Shown in pieces: positions 1 to 9,338 of a stretch of 42,983 bases of DNA. The notes beneath the pieces are model-generated. The model was not told where the DNA came from and made no database searches. It saw only the letters and a list, made by a program, of their open reading frames with translations. Position numbers and translations under genes: made by a program. This stretch comes from an uncultured Opitutales bacterium (lineage in GTDB: Bacteria; Verrucomicrobiota; Verrucomicrobiia; Opitutales; UBA2995): the NCBI GenBank assembly GCA_938075565.1, contig CALJGU010000064.1, positions 1 through 42,983 on the forward strand, given 5' to 3'. Within the stretch, counting starts at the first letter, position 1, and each line of letters begins with the position of its first letter.

Positions 1-1089
1 ACGCTCAATTACCTTGGCAAGGTCTGGCTCTCGATTCTTGGATTCCGCGATCTTCTAAAAGACCGCCCAAGCGTGATGGTTCCGGACGATCACGATATGT
101 TCTCGAATGACCTGTGGGGGAAGAATGGAATTAGTATGGGAGATCATCGTTGCTTCGGTGGGTATGGTATGCATCGAGATTGGGTCAATATGGTAGAGCT
201 TACGCAGATGGGACATCGCCCTGATCCCTACGATCCAACTCCGATTGAGCAAGGTATCCAGGTTTACACTACGAGCTTGGATGTCGGAGGCGTGAGTTTT
301 GCGCTTATCAATGATCGAAAATACAAATCGGCTCCCGGAGATTTTATCGATGCGATGGAGCCGCTGTTCGAAATTCGTGGTATACGGAATATCCCCGTGA
401 TGGATACGATCAATGAAAAAGAATTTGATACACGAAAGCTGGATCGGGAGGACCTGCAATTACTGGGTGATGGTCAGCTTCATTTTCTTCGCGATTGGGG
501 GAATAACGGTGCCGCCTTGCGTGCCGTACTCCATCAGTCACCCTTTTGCCAACCCCATCACTTAATGGTGGCAGATATGGATTCCAATGGCTGGCCTCAA
601 ACGGGTCGCGATCGAGCGCTCCAAGCCATTCATGAAGCGAATGCCGTAATGGTGAATGGCGACCTTCATTTTGCTTCGCTTGTTCAGAACGGCGTTAATG
701 ATTGGGAAGATGCCGGATGGAGTTTCACTTTGCCAGCCGTGCTGACGCAAACGCACCGTGCCTGGTGTCTGGAGGTATCTGGAGAAAATCGTCAACCCGG
801 TATGCCTGATTACACAGGAAGGTTCCTGGATGGGTGGGGGAATAAGATCACCGTCTGGGCCGCTGCAAACCCGCGCAGTTTCTTAATTGAGGATCCCTAT
901 CGGGGTGAAGGTGAGGAGACGCTCGAGTTTCTGAGGACGAATGGTTTGGGCTATGGAATTTTGCGATTCAATAAACGGGATCAATCAGTGACCTTCGAGA
1001 GCTGGCCAGTCTATGGCGGATTCAAAGGACCAGAGGCACATGAGCAGCATCCTGGATTTCCCAGAACGGTGAACATGAATGCTCCATAA
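1..1089 (+). CDS. PhoD-like metallophosphatase, 5'-truncated by window edge
   Basis: The reading frame is open from base 1, so the N-terminus and start lie outside the window; 362 residues are visible. The protein resembles the PhoD-like alkaline phosphatase/phosphodiesterase superfamily (calcineurin-type, Ca/Fe metal centre), in the large secreted branch common in Planctomycetota and Verrucomicrobiota. Visible support is a PDDHD metal-binding motif near bases 82-96, then YDPTPIEQG, GGVSFALINDRKYKS, a DSNGWPQ-GRDRAL segment and NGDLHFASL, which supplies a late Asp-x-His metal ligand. Such enzymes release phosphate from extracellular phosphoesters. It is followed by sulfatase 1 with a gap of about 50 bases, so the two may be co-transcribed. 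The substrate is unknown; family confidence is good. Confidence 0.8.
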   Translation, partial: TLNYLGKVWLSILGFRDLLKDRPSVMVPDDHDMFSNDLWGKNGISMGDHRCFGGYGMHRDWVNMVELTQMGHRPDPYDPTPIEQGIQVYTTSLDVGGVSFALINDRKYKSAPGDFIDAMEPLFEIRGIRNIPVMDTINEKEFDTRKLDREDLQLLGDGQLHFLRDWGNNGAALRAVLHQSPFCQPHHLMVADMDSNGWPQTGRDRALQAIHEANAVMVNGDLHFASLVQNGVNDWEDAGWSFTLPAVLTQTHRAWCLEVSGENRQPGMPDYTGRFLDGWGNKITVWAAANPRSFLIEDPYRGEGEETLEFLRTNGLGYGILRFNKRDQSVTFESWPVYGGFKGPEAHEQHPGFPRTVNMNAP

Positions 1090-1141
1090 TAATTCCCAGA
1101 AATTAATTTCATTTCTTAAAATCAATCATCACCCTTACTCA

Positions 1142-2560
1142 ATGACACATCCAAGAAAACTATCACTTATTACTGTTCACTTTGTCGTGTGGATGCTTGG
1201 ACTTCTATTTTCCCTTCCATCCATTCAAGCAGCTGAGCAGCCGAACATTGTGTTTATCTTTGCCGACGATTGGGGATGGGGAGATCTTAGTTGTCATGGG
1301 CACCCATACGTAAAGACGCCTAACATCGATCGCTTGGCAAAAGAAGGAACCGAGTTTTATCGATTCACGGTCGCCAGTGGCGTTTGCTCTCCAAGTCGAA
1401 CCGCGGTCATGACCGGGCATTTCCCCGGACGCTACAACATTGATGGTCACTTCGCTTGGGTGCCGAGCAACGCCAAGCGCAACATGCCCGACTGGTTGGA
1501 TGTAGGGGCGCCTAGTATGCCTCGCTTTCTTCAACAAGCCGGTTACGCGACCGCGCATTTTGGTAAATGGCATTTGGCGAATAATATGATTCCAGATTCA
1601 CCTGAGGCAGGCGTGTATGGGTATGACGCATACGGCACTTTTAATAGTTCCGGTGAGCAGATGCCCGTGCACGAGGATTCCATGCATGCCAATAAGTTTA
1701 TCAATAAGGCCGTTGCTGCAGGGAAACCCTTCTTCATCAACCTTTGGCTACATGAGCCTCATACGCCTTTTCACACCGTGCCCAAGTATGAGTGGCGATT
1801 CCGTCACCTCGAAAATAGAGAGGACCAAATCTACGCTTCTGTCTTATCTCATGCTGATGATCGCATAGGTGAAGTGCTGGATAATCTGGATCGCTTGGGT
1901 GTGGCTGATGATACCCTGGTCATTTTCAGTTCTGACAATGGCCCGGCTCGAGCGTCAGGTCCGACGGAACTAGGCTTGCACTACGATACCGCAACCGGTG
2001 CCGGGTGGGGGATTGCCGCGGCCAAAGGAATTACTGCTGGAAGAAAAGGTTACAAAGCTTCCCTTTATCAAGGGGGTATCAACGTGCCTTTTATTGCACG
2101 CTGGCCTGGTAAAATCGCATCAGGGGAGATCGACGATAGCTCCTTGATCTCAGCAGTGGATTTACTTCCTACATTCTGCGAAATCGCCGGAGCCAAGCTG
2201 CCCGCTGGATATGAGCCGGATGGGATCAGTCAGGTAAAGGTGTTGAAGGGAAAAGCTACTTCGACACGAGAGAAGCCACTGTACTGGAAATATGAGTCTC
2301 CTTGGCCTGCCAGAGACAGTAAGCCCGAGCACTGGGTCTCTTATGCGATTATGGATCACCAGTGGAAATTGGTAACGAACAAAGACGGCAGCTACGTAGA
2401 GCTTTACGATATTGCAAGTGACCCGCTTGAGAAAAAGGATTTGAAAACCTCAAACTCCAAAGTGGTTCGCCAGTTGCAGAAGACGCTCGCCGATTGGCAG
2501 GCTAGCCTTCCGGCCAAACCGTCCGGTGATATGTTTTCTGGAGAACGAGCCGAGCTTTAG
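1142..2560 (+). CDS. Secreted type I sulfatase (sulfatase 1)
   Basis: This is a formylglycine-dependent S1 arylsulfatase-family enzyme that hydrolyses sulfate esters, probably on a polysaccharide in the periplasm. I chose the ATG at 1142 because it gives a clean signal peptide (hydrophobic core ending SIQAAEQ). An in-frame ATG at 1079 would overlap the upstream gene and add 21 polar residues. Key features are FADDWG for metal binding, CSPSR with the modified cysteine at residue 82, GKWH, HEPHTPFH, SSDNGP and the late lysine-containing TAGRKGYKASLYQGG. The length of 472 residues is typical. It needs an anaerobic or aerobic formylglycine-generating enzyme, which is not in this window. There is no strong Shine-Dalgarno site. 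Confidence 0.93.
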   Translation: MTHPRKLSLITVHFVVWMLGLLFSLPSIQAAEQPNIVFIFADDWGWGDLSCHGHPYVKTPNIDRLAKEGTEFYRFTVASGVCSPSRTAVMTGHFPGRYNIDGHFAWVPSNAKRNMPDWLDVGAPSMPRFLQQAGYATAHFGKWHLANNMIPDSPEAGVYGYDAYGTFNSSGEQMPVHEDSMHANKFINKAVAAGKPFFINLWLHEPHTPFHTVPKYEWRFRHLENREDQIYASVLSHADDRIGEVLDNLDRLGVADDTLVIFSSDNGPARASGPTELGLHYDTATGAGWGIAAAKGITAGRKGYKASLYQGGINVPFIARWPGKIASGEIDDSSLISAVDLLPTFCEIAGAKLPAGYEPDGISQVKVLKGKATSTREKPLYWKYESPWPARDSKPEHWVSYAIMDHQWKLVTNKDGSYVELYDIASDPLEKKDLKTSNSKVVRQLQKTLADWQASLPAKPSGDMFSGERAEL

Positions 2561-2628
2561 AGCATATCCTTCACTGTCTCTTTGATAGAACTCATTTTTG
2601 AGAGCCCTTGTGGTTCTTATTAATCCCC

Positions 2629-2645
2629 AGTGCCGTCGGGGCACT
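2629..2645. other. Stem-loop downstream of sulfatase 1
   Basis: AGTGCC and GGCACT form a perfect 6-bp stem around a 5-base loop (GTCGG). It lies about 70 bases after the sulfatase 1 stop. No T-run follows it, so an intrinsic terminator is not supported; it could be an mRNA 3' stabilising hairpin or a degenerate repeat. Confidence 0.4.
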
Positions 2646-2778
2646 CGTTCCCTGTAGGAATCCTTAAAGTCTTCCGGTTTCACCCTAAGCTAAGGTGACG
2701 CTCATCTCATCCCTGTGTCTGCCTTTTAGCAGCCAAAACGATCGTTCATTTCAGGGCATATGGGGGATTCTCCATTCT

Positions 2779-2798
2779 CATCCCGTAAATACGGGATG
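2779..2798. promoter_or_regulatory. Perfect 9-bp inverted repeat, candidate operator
   Basis: CATCCCGTA and TACGGGATG are perfect inverted repeats separated by only two bases, an arrangement typical of a homodimeric regulator site. It lies about 210 bases upstream of the TonB receptor start. Binding by any regulator is inferred; no regulator gene lies next to it. Confidence 0.4.
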
Positions 2799-2981
2799 TC
2801 CGGAATCTGAGTTTGTGATATTTTACGGCATCCTTCCTGAAATTTCACCCATCAGACCACCCATAATTCTCTAATTAGAACCCCACCTCCGAGCTGTTGA
2901 TAGTCTCTATCGTTCCTTGAGCGAAGGCTAATTTCAGCTCTACGAGCAGAAAAATAACTCATCTCTAACTTTCAAATGCCA

Positions 2982-2995
2982 GGCGATTTTTCGCC
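2982..2995 (+). promoter_or_regulatory. Hairpin just upstream of the receptor start codon
   Basis: GGCGA-TTTT-TCGCC forms a 5-bp stem with a tetraloop, ending 11 bases before the ATG at 3007. It occupies the place where a ribosome-binding site would be. The flanking bases also form a direct repeat, GCCAGGC. It may reduce translation or simply be chance. Confidence 0.3.
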
Positions 2996-3006
2996 AGGCT
3001 ACTACA

Positions 3007-4757
3007 ATGAAAAACAACCTATATACTATGACTCCAAAGACGAATATCGTATTTTACCTATTAAACTCCCTCGGGCGTTTTTTAGTATGCGGCTTGATAA
3101 TGGTCGCAACTGGTCTCTACGCACAGGAAGACGAAGACAACGTCTATGACCTTTCTCCTTTCGAGGTAGATGCTGGTAGCAATAATGGTTACCGTGCCAC
3201 TCAGACATTAGCTGGTACCCGGATGCGCACCAACCTGGGAGACGTAGGCGCTTCCATTACAGTCATGACCGCCGAGTTCATGGAAGACCTTGCTGCAAAC
3301 TCCTTCGAGGATGCGCTCATTTACACGCCGAGTGTGGATCTAACGAATGCCGACAATACGGACCAGAACCGGGCCCATGGATCGCAGATGCGCTACGGCA
3401 CGGGACAAGCCTATTCCATTCGTGGCTTTAATACCAATTCAGGCGAGCAATCCATTTCACACGACTTCTTTGACGGGCCCGATTCTCCGGACAACTACAA
3501 TCTCGAACGTGTCACGCTTTCCATGGGGCCTAACGCGTTACTTATTGGTGTGGGAAATCCTCAAGGAGTTGCCATCACCAGTACGAAAAGAGCTCAGTTG
3601 AGTTCAAATGCTACTTCACTTCGATTTCAAGTGGATCGTTGGGATTCCATGCGCACGTCCATTGATCACAATCAGGTATTGATTGAAGACAAGCTCGCCG
3701 TTCGCGTGAATTTGCTTTACGACGAGAATCGTGAATTTCGAAAATTTGCGGGTAAGGACCAAACGAGGGGAACGATATCGCTCACTTGGAAGCCTTTCGA
3801 AAATACTACCTTCCGCGTTAACCATGAGAGCTATGACATTCACCGGAATATCGCCCCGACGAAACATCATTTCGATGCCGGCCTTCTCCGTTGGGCGGCT
3901 GCTGGAAAACCAACGGTGATTTTGTCCATACAGCTCAAGCTTGGAATGGTACTCGCGATTACCTCGATGCCCAAGGGAATCGCATACCCGTACATCCTGA
4001 TGCTGCCGCTTTGGATGAAGACGGCTTTGTAGATTCGGAAGCTGACTTTGATCCTAACGATGGTCTGAGTCGAAGCGGTGGACACGGTCAATACTGGATT
4101 CGTGGGTTGGATGGTGTGAATGCCGTTTGGAACACTCGATTTACAGGCCAAATTCAGAATAACACCTTCGATGGAATTACTTCCTCCCGATTTCAATCGC
4201 AGAATCCTTGGGAGATTACAGGAATTCCTAAGGATACGAATATATATAGTGGAACCTGGGACGATCCATCATCCCATGAGCGTGGTCGCTGGACACATGT
4301 CTTTCTCGAGCAAAAACTGGCCGAAAACTTGTTCCTCGAGTTGGCCCACAGCACGGTCTACCACCAGAGGCATTTTACCCCGGAATGGGCGGGAGACATT
4401 AAGATCGACCCCAACCGTTACACTCCGGCGAACCAACTCAATCCTGGTTACCTCCAGTTCTATGGTGACTCACCCAATCAACAGTGGCGTGAAGTGGATG
4501 AGGATATCGGTGAATCCCGGGCGACTCTTTCCTATGAGCTCGATTTGACTGAGAAAAACGAATGGTTTGGCACGCACGCTTTCAGTGCCTTGTGGTCGGA
4601 TAAAACACGGGACCATGACAATGATTTGATGCGCAACTATAATGTAGCGGCCTATAGAGCAGGACCAGGCTGGGCAGGTAACTCGGCCTCCGGGCAATAC
4701 GGTTTAAGGGCTCGCAACTATTTCGTAAACGGAAACGGGTGGGGCGTTCTGCTTTAA
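3007..4757 (+). pseudogene. TonB-dependent receptor, frameshifted and C-terminally truncated
   Basis: The first frame (3007-4032) has a signal peptide ending GLYAQ, the LSPFEV motif of verrucomicrobial TonB-dependent receptors, a plug domain (GASITVMTAEFMEDL to VGNPQGVAI) and the first barrel strands. Around 3905-3918 the homologous reading moves to the third frame and continues to 4757 (GDFVHTAQAWNGTRDYLDAQ and onwards). One missing base in the G-run after AAACCAAC would explain the shift (expected Lys-Pro-Thr-Gly-Asp-Phe). The joined frames give about 580 residues, while these receptors usually exceed 900, so most of the barrel is missing. Intact relatives import oligosaccharides or siderophores across the outer membrane using TonB energy. 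Either this copy is dead or one lesion is an assembly error; the truncation is harder to explain that way. Confidence 0.82.
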
Positions 4758-4769
4758 AAATTACGCCCC
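4741..4769 (+). other. Inverted repeat spanning the receptor stop codon
   Basis: GGGGCGT and ACGCCCC form a perfect 7-bp stem around a 15-base AT-rich loop that contains the TAA stop at 4755. No U-run follows. It sits at the point where the receptor homology ends, so it may relate to the deletion that truncated the gene. From 4770 to 4965 I see only a second weak stem (GAGCG/CGCTC, 4905-4921) and no gene. Confidence 0.35.
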
Positions 4770-4965
4770 CATCCATGGTTAGTTGAAGCCTCTCGACTTC
4801 CCGAAAATCCTTTGATAACCAATACGGATAATTCCCTAAATCTACCTCGCAAATGAATACTCTCCAAAACCAGGTTAGTTGGATGACAATCTTACGTGGA
4901 ACCAGAGCGTTTACAGCGCTCCCGTTTCTTGAATCCCTGGCCAGGTATTTGCTTCCTGAATTCGA

Positions 4966-6219
4966 ATGCTTTCAAATATGATAAATGAAAAGTTTGCCCG
5001 TCCTTTGTTATACCTCAGTGCACTGTCATTAATCTCGACGGTGGTTTTTGCCCTCCTCGGAAATTATCCGGTTATGGGAATGATGGTCGTTCTTATGTTT
5101 GCCATGTTGGGCCTCTATTTTCAGGCACACGCAACCCTAAAGACTTTTACGTTCACCTGTTGGGTCTTCGCCTTCTTTTTCGGTGCGATGGTATTCCCCA
5201 GTCTGTTCATGGAGATTGGTGGTTTCAAATTAAGTATCCTGATTGTTCCGCTTATTCAGATCATTATGTTTGGTATGGGTGCGACTTTGAGTCTGGATGA
5301 TTTCGCAAGGGCGCTAAAATTGCCTAAGGCCGTCGGGTTGGGGATGCTTTTACAGTTTTCCATCATGCCTGTTTCGGGTTGGGTTATTGCTACGGCGTTT
5401 GGATTCGATCCGGAAGTGGCGGCGGGGATCATTTTGATCGGTAGTTGTTCCGGTGGTGTGGCTTCGAATGTCATGGTCTATCTCTCTAAGGGGAACGTAG
5501 CGCTTTCAGTTACGATGACAGCGTGTTCCACAATCGCTGCTCCATTTGCCACCCCATTTGCTATGAAGTTGTTGGCCGGGAAGCTGATTGAGATCAAGGT
5601 CTGGGCGATGATGCTTTCTATTATCAACCTGATTATTTTGCCCATAGCGGCCGGACTGATTACCCATTACCTTCTTCACTCCAAGATTAAGGGAACCATC
5701 TGGAGGCCTGCCGCATTGGTTTTGGCGGTGATATGCTATTTCCTCGCGCAAAATATTCCTTCCGCTGTTACCCAGCTGAACAGCATGTGCGGTGCTTTTG
5801 TGCTTATGGCCATACTCCGTCAAGAATGGTTGGATAAAGGACTGCCGCTGGTATCCATGGGAGGCATCATCTACATTATTGCCATCATCGCTGCGGGCTC
5901 CCGAGCGGAAATTCTGAGCGTAGGCATTGGTCTGTTTGCCGCAGCCCTGATCCACAATTTGATAGGCTATCTACTTGGCTACTATGGAGCACGTGCTGCG
6001 CTGCTTGCAGAGGCGGATTGCCGAACGGTGGCCTTCGAAGTGGGTATGCAAAACGGAGGCATGGGCACGGCTTTGGCCATTGATGTTCTTAAGAGTACGA
6101 GCGCTGCATTGGGACCAGTTATTTTCGGCACCTGGATGAATATCACCGGTTCGACTCTCGCATCCTTTTGGAAAGGGCGACCTCCAGAAGCCGAAAAGGA
6201 GATCAATTCCAGCGACTAA
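4966..6219 (+). CDS. BASS-family (bile acid:sodium symporter-like) transporter
   Basis: This 417-residue integral membrane protein has about ten hydrophobic segments. It carries signatures of the BASS/SBF superfamily: FGMGATLSLDDFARAL near residue 105, then SCSGGVASNVMVYLSKGNVALSVTMT, and later AFEVGMQNGGMGTALA. The family imports organic anions with sodium. The true substrate is unknown; co-location with glycan genes hints at a sugar acid or other organic acid. An alternative ATG lies at 4978, and neither start has a strong Shine-Dalgarno. The next gene starts 10 bases after the stop, so they probably form an operon. Confidence 0.87.
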   Translation: MLSNMINEKFARPLLYLSALSLISTVVFALLGNYPVMGMMVVLMFAMLGLYFQAHATLKTFTFTCWVFAFFFGAMVFPSLFMEIGGFKLSILIVPLIQIIMFGMGATLSLDDFARALKLPKAVGLGMLLQFSIMPVSGWVIATAFGFDPEVAAGIILIGSCSGGVASNVMVYLSKGNVALSVTMTACSTIAAPFATPFAMKLLAGKLIEIKVWAMMLSIINLIILPIAAGLITHYLLHSKIKGTIWRPAALVLAVICYFLAQNIPSAVTQLNSMCGAFVLMAILRQEWLDKGLPLVSMGGIIYIIAIIAAGSRAEILSVGIGLFAAALIHNLIGYLLGYYGARAALLAEADCRTVAFEVGMQNGGMGTALAIDVLKSTSAALGPVIFGTWMNITGSTLASFWKGRPPEAEKEINSSD

Positions 6220-6229
6220 TTATTCATAA

Positions 6230-7597
6230 ATGAATGGACTGCACTTCACTCTGAAGTTTTTTCCGATACTGTTCGGGCTAGGGATACTTGCTGCTTGTGG
6301 TAAGCAGGTCGAAACAAGTGTGGCAGTTAGCAACCCACCCGTTGCATCGCGGCTATCAGAAGCTCAAGCCTCGGATGGACAATACATTTCCTGGAAAGAG
6401 CATTTGATCGATGGTGAGGAAATCAGTGGTGTTCCTCTGAGTGGAAGCGATGGAATTACTATGGAGGATCTGGACAAGGATGGTTTTCCGGATTTTGTCT
6501 CGGTCCATGAATCTGACGTCGAGTATGACGGTGTGGCTGATGGATACATTCGCATCGCTTTTGGCTCAGCCGATCCTGATCAATGGGAGTCAGTCACTTT
6601 GGCCGCAGGTCCAGAAGCCAGTGCGGCAGAAGATACGGACATTGCTGATTTCAATGGGGATGGTTGGCCGAATATAGTAGCCGCCTGTGAACTCGAGCAT
6701 CTCATCTATTTTCAGAATCCTGGGAAGAATATCCGATCTCAAAAATGGGAGCGTGTAATTCCATCTATTATGGCCAATCGTGGATCCTTCATTCGCGTTT
6801 TCTCAGCCGACTTTAATAATGATGGAAAATTAGAAATCGTGGCACCGAACAAGGGCAGTCAGTCCCAAAGTGAGGCGGCCAAGTCGAGTAACCCTATCTC
6901 ATGGTTTGAAATTACAGGTGAACCACTGGATGGAGATTCGTGGGTGGAGCATGAACTAACACGCTTAATAATTCCCGAAAACTCCAGAACCGTCGATCTC
7001 GATGGAGATGGTGATCTGGATATTCTCGGTGCCTCGCGAGGGGAGGGTAGAATTCTGTGGTTTGAAAATCTGGGAACCGATCCCATTTCATTCAAGGAGC
7101 ATGCCATCAACGCTTTTGAAGGAGACACCCCGTACCCCATCACTGGAGTCAATGTAGACTTTCATGACTTCAACCAGGATGGTCGATTGGATATCCTCGG
7201 TTACCACAGTCCAGAGAAGAGAAAGTTTGGATGGATCGAACAACCCGACAGCTTCGACAAGCCTTGGAAGCTTTTTCCAATCGGCGACACCGCTCCCGAC
7301 ATGCTTATTGGCGTGGTTCTGGCCGACATCAATCCGATCTCATCCAGTGTTATCACCTTGGATCCCATCGCAACGGGTGGCACCGCCTATTCCTGGCGGT
7401 ATCAATTTGAGTTCGAATTGGGGACGGACTACTTACTTCAAGGCTCGGATAGCATGATCGATTGGTCAGCGCTCACTGAAGGTGTCGACTATGAAGTGAT
7501 TTCAGATGAATCCGAGCAATCGGGTTTTAACCGCATCACCATCCGCTTGTTAAATAACTCTGCCTCCAGATACTTCTTAAGACTGTCAGCTCCCTAG
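6230..7597 (+). CDS. FG-GAP/VCBS repeat lipoprotein with apparently foreign C-terminus
   Basis: A lipoprotein signal ends in LAAC with Cys23 as the lipidation site. Residues 70-365 hold FG-GAP beta-propeller repeats with calcium-type loops (DLDKDGFPD, DFNGDGWPN, DFNNDGKLE, DLDGDGDLD, DFNQDGRLD). The next blade begins VVLADIN, but the expected Gly-Asp-Gly continuation is replaced at about base 7334 by an unrelated 87-residue segment. That segment (ELGTDYLLQGSDSMIDWS to SRYFLRL) resembles the short beta-rich C-terminal domains of other secreted verrucomicrobial proteins. The protein is probably surface- or periplasm-exposed and binding rather than catalytic. The reading frame is intact. It looks like a deletion fusion of two genes. 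Confidence 0.8.
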   Translation: MNGLHFTLKFFPILFGLGILAACGKQVETSVAVSNPPVASRLSEAQASDGQYISWKEHLIDGEEISGVPLSGSDGITMEDLDKDGFPDFVSVHESDVEYDGVADGYIRIAFGSADPDQWESVTLAAGPEASAAEDTDIADFNGDGWPNIVAACELEHLIYFQNPGKNIRSQKWERVIPSIMANRGSFIRVFSADFNNDGKLEIVAPNKGSQSQSEAAKSSNPISWFEITGEPLDGDSWVEHELTRLIIPENSRTVDLDGDGDLDILGASRGEGRILWFENLGTDPISFKEHAINAFEGDTPYPITGVNVDFHDFNQDGRLDILGYHSPEKRKFGWIEQPDSFDKPWKLFPIGDTAPDMLIGVVLADINPISSSVITLDPIATGGTAYSWRYQFEFELGTDYLLQGSDSMIDWSALTEGVDYEVISDESEQSGFNRITIRLLNNSASRYFLRLSAP

Positions 7598-7880
7598 TAT
7601 CTTAATCGTTCTTTTGTCTGAGTAGCCTCGAGGACAACGTTCGGTCTATGTGTCTGCAGTGGAATTCCACACGTTCAAGTTATTTAAATGTACGTACGTT
7701 AACGGCGATCATCCCACACGAAAGCAAAGCTCATCCCTTCTAAAGTGTTGAGGGCGTCATTTTCGTTTCGTCTGGTTCTGACCTTAGTCTTACTATTGAT
7801 CTTGATCACAATATTACTCATAAGTTGGTGGAAGTGTAGTGATTTCAAACACCTTGATTAATTTTAACCTGAATTGATAA

Positions 7881-9338
7881 ATGAAAATTGGATTAATCTT
7901 TCTATCTGCTTTGTTGGGGGGGGACCTATCGGCCATCGCGGCAAAATCCCCCAACGTAATCTTCATCCTCATGGATGATATGGGCTATAGCGATGTGAGT
8001 TGCTATGGTGCTGAGAAAGTGAATACGCCACATATCGATCGCATGGCGGAGGAGGGAATTAAGTTTACCGATTTCCATACGGCGGCATCGATCTGCTCGC
8101 CGTCGCGTGCTGCGTTTCTGACGGGTGCCTATCCTCAGCGGGCAGGGCTCTACATGGGGATTAATCAAAATCGTGAGGCTCACTGGTTTCTGGGTCTGAA
8201 TCCCGACGAGATCACCCTCGCCGAGCAGTTTAAACAACAAGGCTATGAAACCGCCATGGTAGGCAAATGGCATCTGGGAAAGGAAGAGACTTTCTCCTAT
8301 TATCATCAGGGCTTCGACCATTACTACGGCGCTCCGGACAATATGGGGCACAACGACACATTTTATGATGGTAGGGAAGTGGTCTATGAGGACACGCCTC
8401 TTGACCAAATGACGAATCTCTACAAGGAACGGTTGGTGAAGCACATTGAGGATTTCACCCGTTCGACGAGCTCAGGGCAGCAGATGCCGCCTTTCTTCAT
8501 CTATTTCGCTCATAATTATCCACATACGCCCTACAAAGCGGGACCGGCTTTTGCGGGCTCCTCGGAGGACGGTGTGCGTGGCGACATCATTCAGGAACTA
8601 GATTGGGGAATCGGTGAGGTTCTCAAGGCCTTGGAGGAGAATGGTGTTTTGGAAAACACGATGGTCATCTTTACCTCGGACAACGGCCCTTTGAAGCAGG
8701 TTTATTCTCAGCCCTATAGCGGCACCAAATACATTACCATGGAAGGCGGCCATCGGGTGCCATTCATCATCTATTGGAAAGGCACGCTTCAGCCAGCAGA
8801 GCTGGATGTTCCGGTCATTGCGATGGACCTGTTCCCGACACTAAGCGAGCTGATCGGTGCGCCTATGCCAACAGACCGGGTTTTTGACGGCGTGAGCTTA
8901 ATGCCATTGTTTGAAGGGAAGCCGATTGCTCGTTCAAGCGATGAGCCTTTCTACTATTACAATTGCGAAAACCTTCAATGTGTCCGGGTTGGCGATTGGA
9001 AACTCCATCTACCGCGTACCACAGAGCAACTTCCTTTTTGGTCCATGAGAAAGCAGGAGGAGATTTCAAAACCACGTTTGTACAATTTAGCATGCGATGC
9101 TGGAGAACTGAACAACATTGCCGCCCTGCATCCGGAGCGAGTTTCTCAAATGATGGCGCTTGCCAAAGCAACCCGACTTAAACTGGGAGAGTACGGCCAA
9201 CGTGGTTCCGAACAGCGCCCGACCGGCACGCTTTTTCCCGAGGTGCCAATCGTGAGCAATCATTCCAAAGATTGGGATACACTTTCTGATCAGGAAAAAG
9301 GACGGGCGAAAACGAGATTTGTACCCAGGATAAAATGA
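7881..9338 (+). CDS. Secreted type I sulfatase (sulfatase 2)
   Basis: This is a 485-residue formylglycine sulfatase. A short signal peptide ends near IAAKSPN. Motifs are MDDMG (metal ligands), CSPSR with Cys72 for formylglycine, GKWHLG, HNYPHTPYK, TSDNGP and a GTKYITMEGGHRVP segment. It most resembles exported arylsulfatase A-type enzymes acting on sulfated glycans. A run of eight Gs (7916-7923) lies inside the signal-peptide codons. No clear Shine-Dalgarno precedes the ATG. The 283 bases upstream hold no gene; an ACGTACGT palindrome near 7692 is the only notable motif. Confidence 0.93.
   Translation: MKIGLIFLSALLGGDLSAIAAKSPNVIFILMDDMGYSDVSCYGAEKVNTPHIDRMAEEGIKFTDFHTAASICSPSRAAFLTGAYPQRAGLYMGINQNREAHWFLGLNPDEITLAEQFKQQGYETAMVGKWHLGKEETFSYYHQGFDHYYGAPDNMGHNDTFYDGREVVYEDTPLDQMTNLYKERLVKHIEDFTRSTSSGQQMPPFFIYFAHNYPHTPYKAGPAFAGSSEDGVRGDIIQELDWGIGEVLKALEENGVLENTMVIFTSDNGPLKQVYSQPYSGTKYITMEGGHRVPFIIYWKGTLQPAELDVPVIAMDLFPTLSELIGAPMPTDRVFDGVSLMPLFEGKPIARSSDEPFYYYNCENLQCVRVGDWKLHLPRTTEQLPFWSMRKQEEISKPRLYNLACDAGELNNIAALHPERVSQMMALAKATRLKLGEYGQRGSEQRPTGTLFPEVPIVSNHSKDWDTLSDQEKGRAKTRFVPRIK

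Larger units (their letters stand above)
2561..3006. other. Gene-free intergenic stretch with stem-loops
   Basis: These 446 bases between sulfatase 1 and the TonB receptor contain no convincing ORF. Three dyads are visible and listed separately: AGTGCC/GGCACT at 2629-2645, a palindrome at 2779-2798 and GGCGA-TTTT-TCGCC at 2982-2995, just before the receptor start. The promoter of the receptor is presumably here, but no confident -35/-10 pair can be called by eye. Confidence 0.5.

Noticed and set aside
2629-2645. Intrinsic terminator after sulfatase 1
   Set aside because: The stem is only 6 bp and no T-run follows on either strand.
4871-4923. Remnant of the missing receptor barrel (frame reading LTWNQSVYSAP)
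   Set aside because: Too short, flanked by stops, and no receptor motif can be recognised.
5506-5955. 149-residue minus-strand frame opposite the BASS transporter
   Set aside because: No start signal or family motif; the plus frame is an obvious membrane protein.
7926-8444. 172-residue minus-strand frame opposite sulfatase 2
   Set aside because: It overlaps the conserved catalytic half of the sulfatase and has no coding signature.
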